Positions 33,006 through 43,366 of a stretch of DNA of 64,000 nucleotides are shown here, piece after piece. Within the stretch, counting starts at the first letter, position 1; each line of letters opens with the position of its first letter. Below the pieces are notes generated by a model. That model saw only the letters and a program-made list of their open reading frames with translations, was not told the origin of the DNA and ran no database searches. The stretch lies in NCBI GenBank assembly GCA_905147135.1, contig LR990057.1, positions 62,001 to 126,000 on the forward strand, given 5' to 3'. The translations under genes were made by a program, and so were the position numbers. The stretch comes from Blastobasis lacticolella (lineage: Eukaryota; Arthropoda; Insecta; Lepidoptera; Blastobasidae).

Positions 33006-33240
33006 TATCATACGCTATACATTAAAGATCAATCCATACCACTTGGATGAGTGGCTGTGGCGGTCAACTACTACTGTACGCATTTCAAGAAACTTTCCGC
33101 CGCGTATTACCATTTCATGGAATGATCTTCCTGCAGAGATGTTCCCGAGAAGGTTCGGAGCCTTCAAGAAACGGCTCTAGCTATCTCTCAGGCCGGCGTC
33201 GCATTGTTAGTTGATTGTTTAGCCCATTTATTATAAAAAA
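33006..33240 (+). pseudogene. LINE C-terminal remnant (plus)
   Basis: The plus strand reads YHLDEWLWRSTTTVRISRNF, then PPRITISWNDLPAEMFPRRF, then GAFKKRL and a stop at about 33178. This is the extreme C-terminus of a non-LTR polyprotein of the type in which (F)LPRT..LWNELP precedes a final FKKR helix. About 55 residues and a short 3' tail survive. It abuts the SINE to its left. Confidence 0.65.
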
Positions 33241-33871
33241 TAGTTATAGCTCGTTACCCACAACTCTTACGTCTTCATTCCAATAATTTAAAATGTAAAG
33301 GTGTTTTTTAGAGGCGGAGAACTGAAGTATCAAATCTTCAAAGTAAAAAATTATTTAGTATAAGTGAAACTAGCTTTATTCGAAATACAATTTTATGGCA
33401 TTTTTTTAAATATAATTTCGGCACTGTGGCTGCCGTGACTGGTGTGAAGATGGCCCAATTTGGATTTCCTATTTTTATACACTCTTCACAAGAAATGCAT
33501 AACTCATATAAATCACGACACGCGACCCCAGGGCCCCGTCTCGTGTAGGTATTCAGGTATTCTAGAAATCTTTTTTTAGGAAAAGCCCAGCGTGATCATA
33601 GTGAATATGATATCGGCACAGTACATGTAGTATGTAGCTACCAAGAGCACCTAACTACTGTAAACGCCGTCTCGCCCTCTCTGTCTGTAGGGCTCCAAAG
33701 CAAACACGCCACGGCGCCCGATGTGTTGACGAATCGATCTCGTGACGTGCTTTACACATAGTTGACTCGCTTTTAACCATAAAATGCAGTAGTTTTGTAA
33801 TAAGTAAAAGTTATGGTAAAACGAAACAAATCAGCTATTTGAGTCAGCCTGTTAAGGTTATTGAATAAAAA
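33241..33871. other. No gene seen
   Basis: AT-rich noncoding sequence; no supported feature. Confidence 0.3.
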
Positions 33872-34221
33872 TTATCTTGGCGTCAATATTGGAGTTGTGC
33901 TAACGCGCGCGAAGCCTGGACCCCGCCCTAAACATGATCCAGGATTTGGCGGATCAGGTACAGGTTTACTGAGCGACTGCCGTCAGACCCCCGTGACCCT
34001 GTTAACAATGGAGAACCTGACCAGATTGGATCATTGTTACACATTCAGTCGCCTGGATGGTTTTCCTCACGATGTTTTCTATTACCGTAAAAGCATCGGT
34101 TAGTATTCAACTAATTTACATAATCGCGAAACAGTTATTGGTACATGGCGGCACTGGGAATAGAACTCGGTACGTTCGATTACGAGTCGGACCCGTTAGC
34201 CACTAGGCACGGTGGCCTAAT
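33872..34221 (-). repeat. SINE-1 family copy (minus)
   Basis: A nearly full-length copy. CATGATCCAGGATTTGGCGG, ACCTGACCAGATTGGATCAT and AAAAGCATCGGTTAGTATTC lead to the tRNA-like head at about 34140-34218. The 3' end includes ATCTTGGCGTCAATATTGG. The B box is degraded (AATAGAACTCGG). Confidence 0.75.
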
Positions 34222-34261
34222 CTAATAATATTTATTAATAAACTTGTTTAATCCAGATTGT

Positions 34262-34420
34262 ACCTATATCTCGTGAGTTAGAATAAAAAGTAGCCTATTA
34301 TAGTAGCCTATTAGGTGCTAAACTATCTCTATACCGAATTAGATCAATGGTATAGCGTAACAGACGGACTGACATATAGAGTTACCTTCACATTTGTAAT
34401 ATTAGAAGGGATTTCCTTTC
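34262..34420. repeat. Degenerate interspersed repeat (RTE 3'-end type)
   Basis: AAAAAGTAGCCTATTATAG, then AACAGACGGACTGACATATA and CACATTTGTAATATTAGAAG. This is the usual order of a common lepidopteran LINE 3' tail. Diverged. Confidence 0.45.
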
Positions 34421-34464
34421 TTCTTTTGACGGCCACAATATAATTTATCATAAGATGACATGGC

Positions 34465-34723
34465 GGTAGAGCTCGTCTAGTTTAAAATGACGCGCCCCAC
34501 TACTTAGTTCGTTGATTTCGATGTGTGAGTGCAAATATTGATAACGACACTTCATCTGTGTGGGAGCCAATGAACGACGCGTGCTCCTACGTTTGAATTT
34601 CACCGGCAACTGAATGACCAATTACAACGGCATTTGTATATGTATTGCGTCCATATTTTAAACTTGCTTGTGTGCGTTAATGCGATAGTGGGGCGCGTCA
34701 TTTTAGATTAGACAAGCTCTACC
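34465..34723. mobile_element. MITE with TIRs of about 37 bp
   Basis: The left end reads GGTAGAGCTCGTCTAGTTTA then AAATGACGCGCCCCACTA. The right end, reverse-complemented from 34723, reads GGTAGAGCTTGTCTAATCTA then AAATGACGCGCCCCACTA, about 34 of 38 bases equal. The element is 259 bp and noncoding. I cannot see a convincing target duplication, so the superfamily is open. Confidence 0.75.
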
Positions 34724-36240
34724 TACATTTAAAAAAAATTTCAGCGTCAGTAGGTCATACTTTCACGGGCATGTACCGCGAATGTATTGTGGTTATGATG
34801 TCCGCCTTTGCTATATGTATAATAGAGAAAGACCATCGAGATTGCGAGCCACCCTGAGTGTCACCGCCGTCCAAGACACTCGCAACACGCTGAGAATCGC
34901 GAATGCAAATATTGCTTTGGGGCTTTACTGGACTTGAACTAGTTAGTTGCTCTAGAGTTCTAGACCAAAGACCAATAACCAGCCCGTAGAACCGCACGCA
35001 GGTTGCGTCGGGCGGCGGCGCGGCGCGGGCGGCGGCTTCGCGCAAATATTCATGAGGCCCATTCCCGCGAACGGGCGCCGGAACGAGCGGCGATTCCTAT
35101 TCACGGCGCGTCGGCGCGCTATCTTTGGCACCGGCTGCTTCATCTTTCTTTTATGAGTTCTAAATTTCCAACAAACTATTCTCATCCATAATCGCGGATC
35201 GGCCGGGGCGGCGGCGGGCGACCCACTTCCCGGGATGAATAGTTCCACACGCGGCCCGGGCGGCATGGCGAGGCGTAACTCACGTCCGCTGGCTGGCGGA
35301 GGCCGTTCGGCCGTCTGCGGAGGCCGGGGCGCCTCAATAGCGCCATTAGGCGAGCGGCGGCACGCAACGACGATATTAGCAGATTTTCCGGGAGCTCGTT
35401 ACGCCGTACGCACCCTCCGACATCTATTCCTACATATCGATGGGCTAATTAATTGATATTAAATAACCACAGCTTGTAATGAAAGCAATAACATCGCTTA
35501 CAGTTGAACGGGCGGCGGCGGTAGGGACCGTGGTGACGTAGCTGTTGTCATGGCTCATACTTATAGAGTACTTAATTTTCTCTCTGTGCAACAGTAGTTA
35601 TAGGTTATAGATTTTAATATATAAAAGGGAAATGTGACTGACGACTGATTGAGTTTAGTTGATACCTCAATCAGTCGCCGAATACACTGGATTAAATTAA
35701 AAGCCAAGGTTTTAATAAAATGGTTTAAAGATTAAGACTAGATTAAATCCAGTCTTATTATTATAATAATTGTATCGATGACAAAAGTCCCCAAATATAA
35801 TAATGTTATTTGTTATTATATTTTTATTATTTGTATTAGTATATATTTTTAACATACCTATCTCACAATATAAATTCGACATTCTAATCTAAATTACAAT
35901 CAACTGACATTAAATGTAATTTTAATATTTTTCTAATAGATTGCTTCGCAGCATTAGTGAAAAAATTAATTAACAATTATACATTTTATACGTTTATAAA
36001 AATTTATATCATGATTATTGACATTGAAATAATAATTGGTTACTATTATTATTATTTATAGTCATTAGGTACTTGACTTTAATAAGAGCTTTGTAAAGCC
36101 TAACTTGATTAAATTTTTTTGTAAATTAAAATAATATTCATACGAGCAGGACTGAAATAATTCATGGGGTAGGCAAGACTAGTCCATACTCACCACGTAG
36201 TCATGAGAGAAAACTACCTTTAAACCTATACCATAACCAA
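34724..36240. other. No gene seen; long GC-rich island 35010-35395
   Basis: The island is about 400 bp and mixes G/C runs with GCAAATATTCATGAGGCCC, TCTTTTATGAGTTC and, at its edge, GGGCTAATTAATTGATATTA. ATTA/TAAT strings beside a GC island are what one would look for in a developmental enhancer (inference). Amino-acid frames here are low-complexity. 35460-36240 is AT-rich with nothing supported. Confidence 0.35.
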
Positions 36241-36289
36241 CACCGTGTTTCATAACGCTCCGCTGAAACTGGCTGCATTTTTGTACGGC

Positions 36290-36430
36290 GTATGGTGTAG
36301 CGCGGGCCGGCGCGGCCGCATGCGATATTCACGGCCGCTCCATTATGCATGCGCGCTGATGATGACCTGCCCCCCCCCCCCCCCCCCCATCTCCCCCCTG
36401 CCCCGCTCCCCGCAGCCCCGCGCCTATTCA
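36290..36430. other. GC-rich island with poly-C tract
   Basis: It contains GCGCGGGCCGGCGCGGCCGC, then CATTATGCATGCGCGC, then an uninterrupted C run of about 19 bases near 36371-36389 and more C-rich sequence. The frames across it (for example plus 36245-36634) are low-complexity and not credible genes. Confidence 0.5.
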
Positions 36431-37507
36431 GGCCCACCTCGTGCTACCGATACATCGTGTAAATATGGAATTACATCCGCGGAATACTTAATAGCGCTAC
36501 ACGGAGAAAGCTCTTCGCACAACATACTTTGCAAAAGTGCTATAATACTCGCCGACTCGCGTTGTTTAGTAATTCTCACGACGCGGACGCGTGGTAATAA
36601 AGCAATACAGTGTAATATAATACTAACCACTTGATAGTCAATAAATTTCTTGGATTTTCCGTAACAATGAATTTGTGCGGCTCCGTTCTACATTGTAACC
36701 TTGTACTAGACATGATCGTTTTGTATTCTCCACGCTCGGTAGGCGGGTCTACTATCGGAATGTTGAAACTATGCATTGTATACATGCATATTAGTGTTTA
36801 AACACACACAAACACATACACATACACACATATACATTCACACGTATTTATATCTTATGAATGTATAAATGAATTTATTATCATTATTATTCTCAATGTC
36901 GATATTGTTTTTTTTCTAAATGATTGCTTCTCATATGTTATATTTTTGTCTAACATAGAGTAAACAATTTTCGCACTAGGTTACACTCCAATGGTCTGGG
37001 GATCTGTAAGACAGGTATTTATTACCTAGTGCGGACACCATTTTTTTCTATTGTAAATTTGATCTCTCCACCTATGTTAAGAGAAAATAAATATTTTATT
37101 TATTTTTTATTTTTTATGTATAGATAGCACACTTCGCATGTATCTCGCCTGCGGTCGGCTACAATATGATCTCATATTATTATTAGATGAGAGTGACCGT
37201 TAGCCTTTCGAGGTTCGTTAGGGCCGATATCGGTAACGAGCGCGGCGCGCCGGCAGATGTGACCGCAACTCGGCCTCTCCATATATGATTACAACTTTGG
37301 TGTCTCAGGCAACTTATTTAGGCAACTATTTCTCGATGCTAAAACAGAAAGGAGCATACCAGTCAGCTGTAGAATATACATCGATTTTTAAGTTATATTG
37401 TGATGATTATACTGTACAAAGAGAACGTTCTACTCAATATTGAGTTTAAATAATTCTATGAGAGCAAACAAAATCGAAAAAAAGTTGTACAAAACGAAAA
37501 ATACCGA
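36431..37507. other. No gene seen; microsatellite and stem-loop repeat
   Basis: 36798-36845 is a CA/TA-rich microsatellite. At 36970-37036, TCGCACTAGGTTAC pairs with ATTACCTAGTGCGG across about 40 bases; this segment, followed by AAATAAATATTTTATTTATT at about 37085, looks like the 3' end of a retroposon. No coding region. Confidence 0.4.
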
Positions 37508-37790
37508 CTGCTATTTTTTTTATACCACTAAGGTGGCAAACAAGCTTGCGGCCTGCCTGATGGTAAGCAGTCACCGCAGCCTATGGCAATATTTGCAATA
37601 CCCACGCGTTGTCGACCCCGTAAAAACTTTTTAACCCCCTTCTTGAAGGACGCCATGTTGTACTCTCCAGGAAAAAGCTCTCCAGGTAGTTAATTCCACA
37701 ACCTTAGTGTGTGTGGGAGACAGTTCCTTTGGAACCGCACAGTTCGCGACAAATTTGGCTGCAAAATGTGAGGATGAACTCCCTATTTAA
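37508..37790 (-). pseudogene. LINE 3' end with C-terminal codons (minus)
   Basis: The minus strand reads SRTVRFQRNCLPHTLRLWN, a stop, LPGELFPGEYNMASFKKGV, then FLRGRQRVGIANIAIG and a tail GCTTACCATCAGGCAGGCCG, ending in A-rich sequence. This is the C-terminus and 3' UTR of a very common lepidopteran LINE. Its noncoding tail alone is found again at 40742-41035, 41215-41440, 44979-45235, 46980-47080 and, in plus orientation, at 47200-47345 and 49080-49262. One in-frame stop shows this copy is dead. Confidence 0.7.
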
Positions 37791-40412
37791 AACTGAAAAG
37801 TTAATAACGAGCAGATTGATTACGTAGATACTTAAATAATGCAAATTTTCCTATACTAAAACTTAAAAGCAGGCGGGACACATATTCGTATAGGTGCCTG
37901 CTACTTACGGTGTGATATATTATAGAGATGTAGAATGGGTCCTGCCTTCTTTCAAGTTTTAATTAAAGTAATAATGCATTATATAAGTACCTACATAATT
38001 ATCGATGTACAGCAATTTGATTGTTATTAACATTTCAGTTTTTAATAGCAGTCGGGGTTTTTGTCTGAGCCTTGTACGTACCACCGCCAGTACAGACTCA
38101 TGTACTCGTATTGGATACATATTTTGATACAACTATTATGGGCGACTTTTATATGAGCCACATATCTTGGCTTCAAGTCAGAAGGAAGAGATCCTTCCAA
38201 GGATTCACTACATATATGGAAGCTCTTTGATTTTATGGCTTTAAATAACTGAACTCGGTACAATAATATACCGAACCATCAAAATAATTCTTGACATTAT
38301 TTTATCCAAATTAGAAAGTTAAAAAAAATCTAAAGTACTTTAAGTACTTAACTTAATGTTAAACGATGTTGTTTATATAATTCTTGTCGTGGTAACCTAT
38401 AATCAAGACTGTACTTAGAAATATTATGTATTTCAAGCCATAAGATGCGATCACTGTTGTTAGTGTAAATTTTGGTGGTGGTCCTAAATAAATTAATAAA
38501 TAATCTCCCTGCGGGTAACAAGGTCATGATGTACGGTAACATTTCATGATACATAATTGGACATTGTCGAGCAGGGAGGTGTGAAAATAATATTCTACTC
38601 CGTGTAGGTACTGTGTAACAATAAGTTCATATTATCGATCGAATAAAATATATAATAATATCGAGTTTTATATATACTAATGACAACAGCAGCAGCCCTA
38701 TCGTAAACTCTATTAATGAAAAGTAATATATTCTGTAGGTTACGTTATTATACCACCGCTGACAGTGACCTCTTATATAATTAGGACAATCATGTCCAGC
38801 ACAGTTAGCACAAGAGTGTCCGCAACACATCTCGCGCTGCTGGAGAGCGTTTATTTCCTTCTCTCAATACCAAGATGATATCTATGTCGCGCCTTTTTTC
38901 GTTAATCGCGCGCGGAAGCACGCTTGTGCTAGCCGTGCAGGGCAATAAAAATACTACAGACCTTTATAATATGGTAGTGTAGATACTAATTGGTCTTTGA
39001 CAAGATCCACGTCGCGTCGCAGCCGCAATCGCGACCACAGCCAATAAAATGAATATTCCAAAGCCGCGTAGCGCTACGGGCTACGCCGCCACGCTGCTGC
39101 TACGGTCGCTACGCGCTCGCGACCGACCCGCGCCCGGCACCCGCAAAACCGCACGCCGTTTTGCGGTTACATTATTATTTGAATAAAATTATTGGTATTT
39201 GATTGTGACAATGAAATGTTGTATTTTTACTTTTATGCTCATAAATTCGCTAAACTTATACAAACACTAAGTATGTCCCTTACGTATTTTTTAGTCGTTT
39301 AACATATATTTGGATAAATATATGAAGTAAAATATAACTATAACTTTTGTGTTTTATTTATTGGCGGTGCTGCGACCCCGTCTATATGAATAAATATGTG
39401 AGAAACTACCTACTGTTTTTTGTGGACGCTACCCTCGCCTCTCACTTCCAGTCAGAGATTTATCAAATTTTATACCCGACATTACCGCGTTCTAACAAGC
39501 AATTTCTTGCAATTGTTACCACAGTAGTAACATAATCAGTTATATGATTTATTTTTATAGTATGTTTTTCACACCGCATGATCCTCAGCACTACGACGAA
39601 TAATTACGTAACACGGACGATCTACTTTGACGGACACTTCAGTCTCGTCAAAGTCTTTTATTCTTTTCATTATATCTGGAATGCCAGATTTCCGATTGGG
39701 AAGGTCAGTGAGCACCCGATCCCGCGGGGCCGCGGGGCCGGGCCGCGGGGCGCGGGGTGCGGGGCGCGGGGGGCGGGGGGGCGGTCTCCGCAGAATTGGT
39801 AAAATCAACATCGTTAGCGCGCGGTCGATACGCCGGCGGCGGCGACACACAAATAGTTTTCATTTGCGTTACTCTATTTGCCGCTTCCGTCTATGTCGTT
39901 GGACGCCCCTGAAGATAGGCAAACATCGCTATTTATAGTGATCAAAACATAGGCTGTTATTGACGTTGAAACGGGGCTTTCACCCGCTTATTAACTAATA
40001 GTTAAGTCACGCCACAACCGGGCTCCAACTATTGCGTGTACGAAACGCCTCTCTCCACTTCTCGCCACCCTTTCGTCGCCCTTTAAATTAGAAAAACAAA
40101 TTGAATTTGCACCCGTATAAGAGAATTAGCCTGGAAGGCGGCGTGGGGGCGCGGGGGCGCGGGGCGCGGGGCGGCGGGGGTCGTGTTGACTAAACATCGC
40201 GGCATCGGCCGGCGCCGTTTCCTCTGGACCGAGTTCTCTTTCATTTCGACTGGCAATTAGGCCGCGCCGCCCCGCGCTGGGCGACACCTCCTGCCTACCT
40301 ACTTTTTAACATACTACTACCTAATTATTTGAACATACGAGCGCAAACGCTAGCTGTGAGCATTCGATACCGGGTGCATGATGTTGCAATAAAGCTGCAT
40401 TATAACTAACTA
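37791..40412. other. No gene seen over 2.6 kb; three GC-rich islands
   Basis: GC islands lie at 38990-39165 (including AAACCGCACGCCGTTTTGCG, a hairpin), 39710-39790 (GCGGGGCCGCGGGGCCGGG and following G runs, strong quadruplex candidate) and 40135-40275 (GCGTGGGGGCGCGGGGGCGC). Minus-strand frames at 38042-38263, 38348-38554 and 38627-38830 lie close together; the last starts MCCGHSCANCAGHDCPN and ends in a hydrophobic stretch. None shows a recognised domain or clear splice signals, so I do not call a gene. Confidence 0.35.
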
Positions 40413-40734
40413 GCAGGAGCGTCGGTGGCCAAGCGGTTAATGTATCCGACTCATAAGCGAGAGGTACCGAGTTTGAATCCCGCTGCGGCCATGTACCAAT
40501 GACTCTTTTTTGAGTTATTTACATTAGTTGAATACTAACCGATGCTCTTACGGTGAGGTAACACCTGCACATTCAGGCGACTGAATGTGTAATCATGACT
40601 CAATCTGGTCAGGTTCCCCTGACAGCAGGGGTCATTGAGGTCAGATGGCAGTCGCTCCACTGTAATTACCTGATCTGCCAAAACCTGGATTACGGTCAAG
40701 GCGGACCCCGGGCCCTCGTGCGCGAGAGCACAGT
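40413..40734 (+). repeat. SINE-1 family, best full-length copy (plus)
   Basis: The head GAGCGTCGGTGGCCAAGCGG carries a near-consensus A box (TGGCCAAGCGG), and the B-box region reads AGTTTGAATCC at about 40470-40480. The body follows: GTACCAATGACTC, ACATTAGTTGAATACTAACC, CAGGTTCCCCTGACAGCAGG, CAGATGGCAGTCGCTCCACT. The end is CCTCGTGCGCGAGAGCACA. Length is about 320 bp. RNA polymerase III would be expected to start at the head. The LINE-tail repeat begins directly behind it. Confidence 0.85.
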
Positions 40735-40741
40735 CGGGATA

Positions 40742-41035
40742 TATATTTTTTTATTTTTTTTGTTTCATACGGTAGGCAAACAGGCAAGCGGGCCACCTGA
40801 TTGAAAGTGGTCACCACTGCCTATAGACATTAGCAACACCGAGAGTATCGCCAATGCGTTGCCCACCTCTATAACACGTTACTCTGGCAGCAAAAAGGTA
40901 AATGTCGCTCCACTGCCAAAGCCACGGTTCCCCAAATTCCCACCCCATGGAGAACTGGAAACCTTACTCACCGGCAGAATAACAATACTATTTAAAATAA
41001 TATTGTTTAGCTGCGGTGGAGGTACTTCCCCAGTC
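40742..41035 (-). repeat. LINE 3'-tail repeat (minus), copy flanking host gene upstream
   Basis: A T-rich left edge (poly-A of the minus-strand RNA) is followed by GTAGGCAAACAGGCAAGCGG, ACTGCCTATAGACATTAGC and ACGGTTCCCCAAATTCCCAC. It is about 95 percent identical by eye to 44979-45235, in the same orientation. Confidence 0.75.
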
Positions 41036-41139
41036 GGGCGGCTCCAATTCGAGCGGGATACCCCGCTATGCCCTACCTCTCTTAAATATGATATCTTAGG
41101 ATATTAACGCCAAAATGATTATTTTAATTTTATAAGTAA

Positions 41140-41440
41140 CTAGCTGGTCCGCCGCGACTTCCTACCTGTTGAATTACTCTATCTATTGTTGAAAACAATG
41201 CAACTTAATTTTTGTATGCTAATCGGTAGACAAATAGGCAAGCTGATAACCCGACCGAAAGTGGTCACTGCTGCTTAAAGATATCACCAATACGTTGCAC
41301 ACCTCTAAAGCCCAGGGACCCGCTGCTCTGACAGCTGATAGGCAAATTTAGGTCTCTCCACTGCCGAAGTCACGGTTCCCCGGCGCACCGGAGATCTCAC
41401 TCACCGGCAGGAGCACAATCATATTGTATATCATCCACCT
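41140..41440. repeat. Two diverged repeat remnants
   Basis: 41147-41215 begins ACTAGCTGGTCCGCCGCGAC, the common repeat seen at 8341. It is overlapped from about 41215 by an older LINE-tail copy (AGACAAATAGGCAAGCTGAT, then AGTCACGGTTCCCCGGCGC). Both are decayed. Confidence 0.5.
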
Positions 41441-41639
41441 CCCTGACATAGCTGTGCCCGCCCGCCGGCCGCGCGGCGACACACTTGCCCAGCCGGCCGG
41501 ACGCCGCGCGCCTGTCGCGGTCGACAAAAGTTACTCATGTAGATACTGAGTTACCTACTGTGCCGTTATTTCCCTTTGCCATTGCTACCACTACATTATT
41601 AAAGCGAGAGCTAATTTAGATTGTGAATTGCTGACTGAA
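41441..41639. other. No gene seen; short GC-rich patch
   Basis: 41460-41520 contains CCGGCCGCGCGGCGACACAC and GCCGGCCGGACGCCGCGCG. Otherwise nothing is supported. Confidence 0.3.
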
Positions 41640-42092
41640 TTGTGAACGTTATCAGACCACTGGAAGTTCCTCACTGTAACTCCAACTTCTTTTTCAAGTC
41701 GTTTACTGTTGAAGCGGCGCGACTGTGGAATGACTTGCCAGCTAATATTAGGGACAGTCAAACAGTTGGTACTTTTAAGTCAAGACTAAAAGAGCATCTT
41801 TTATCATCTCTTGATTAGCTTTATAGAATATTTATAATATATATATATATATATTTATATAGTATATTATTATAGGTATTTATGTATAATAGGTAGGTAC
41901 TTATATAACGTAGCTTATTTAGAAAGGTAGTGCACTTTATTTATTGCTTTCCCGCTTATTGGTTTTCTCCACACCCGGTAGGGTTGGCTGGAAGAGATCT
42001 CTTACAGAGATAAGCCCACCTTTGTGAACAACCGTTTATAATTATTGTTTTTTTTTTGTAACTTGTTTTCATGTGCAATAAAGTATATATAT
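41640..42092 (+). pseudogene. LINE C-terminal remnant with 3' UTR (plus)
   Basis: The plus strand reads PLEVPHCNSNFFFKSFTVEA, then ARLWNDLPANIRDSQTVGTF, then KSRLKEHLLSSLD and a stop at about 41817. This is the last 50-odd residues of a CR1/Daphne-like polyprotein. The noncoding part includes a (TA)n run at about 41838-41859, GAGATCTCTTACAGAGATAA (a hairpin) and GCCCACCTTTG, and ends TGTGCAATAAAGTATATATA near 42090. The frame is clean over the surviving part. Confidence 0.75.
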
Positions 42093-43366
42093 TGCTATTC
42101 AGTATAGCTACCGAGTGAAAGGAACCGAGCCTATTTCAGTCAGTATTTATAGCTAATCATTAGACTACAACTTATTTATTTATCGTCGGATACTTTACTG
42201 TTCACTTAGACAGTTTTGATAATTAAATGATCGTAAGGCATCGTAAGTCATTTTAGCTATGTGCAATATTAACTTTTTCACACGATTTCGTGAGAGTAAA
42301 CCAGGAACCTGTTGGAAAACTGCTCATTAGGCTGGCCCAGCGAAAGTAAGTAAGTTTTATATTAGTAGATGGAGTTCAAAGTAGATACTGCTGCATAAAT
42401 ACAAAGTATTTCAGAAAGTATACTTTCTATTCTTAAAGCCCAGACCTAAGCACCTAGGTTAAGTGTCGAAAATATAGCAGGTGAATTATTAAAGCGGCAA
42501 CGCGGGCGCCGCAAATAGCGCCTCGCGCCTCGCCGCGCCTCACGCCTCGCCGGGAAACGATTTTCAGCAACGCCAGCGCCCGCGGCCTTGCCTATAATCT
42601 ATAAATTGCCTTTGCCGTACCCGTGTAGCAAGGAGACTCTTACCCCTATACTATAGTACCGTAGTATATAAGCACAGGAAAGGAAGGAAAGGATAGTAAT
42701 AGTCAAAATTTCTTGCCTGGTAACATCGTTATAACTCATAAATTAGGTAACTTTAAGAATGTAAGGCTGATAGCTAAGGTATCAGAACCAATAGGATCGA
42801 AGAGTTACCAAAAGGAGAAACCAGGCCTGAAAGACTGCGCTGGCTCGATCACGTGCAGAGGATAGGAGAAGATCTGCCTGATGGTAAGCCTTTGGACGTT
42901 TGTAATACCAGATACTACCAGTAGTAAGGAAGGACGCGTCACTTCGGAACATTGCCTAAAGGACCGGACCAGAGCAGTGCAGGTTGAAAGTCAAGGAACA
43001 TTTGACACAGACAAAAACAAATTATATTCTTTCTATTATTGTGGTCTAATATATTCTGCACACATTATACGATTGCGGGTTGTTGTTATACGGCGCAACA
43101 TTCGGCATAGTGTCGCTGTCGAATTAATTTAAAACAAAGGAAGTAATCATAATTCCGAGATTATGCTGCAAGTTGATAAAACCGCATTAAAATCGGTTCA
43201 ACAAAAATATTTTATCGTTACAACCTGACCGTGTTTATTAATATCTCACATTGCAATTTCAGTTTAGGAGCTAACATAAAATTTACGGTTAAGCGAATCA
43301 GGGCAATAAATATTTTTATAGGTTGCGCTTATACGGCTGCGAGGTACCTCCATTATGTGATCGGCG
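42093..43366. other. No gene seen; sequence upstream of the host gene
   Basis: A GC-rich island at 42495-42595 is made of GCGCCTCGCGCCTCGCCGCG-type repeats. At about 42805-42885 the plus strand reads RPERLRWLDHVQRIGED, a short LINE C-terminal remnant. Near 43185 GCATTAAAATCGGTTCAAC is a common-repeat fragment. No clear TATA box or first exon for the gene at 43367 can be picked out. Confidence 0.35.

Noticed and set aside
36245..36634. 129-residue plus-strand frame across the poly-C tract
   Set aside because: Poly-proline from the C run and low-complexity flanks; no sign of a real protein.
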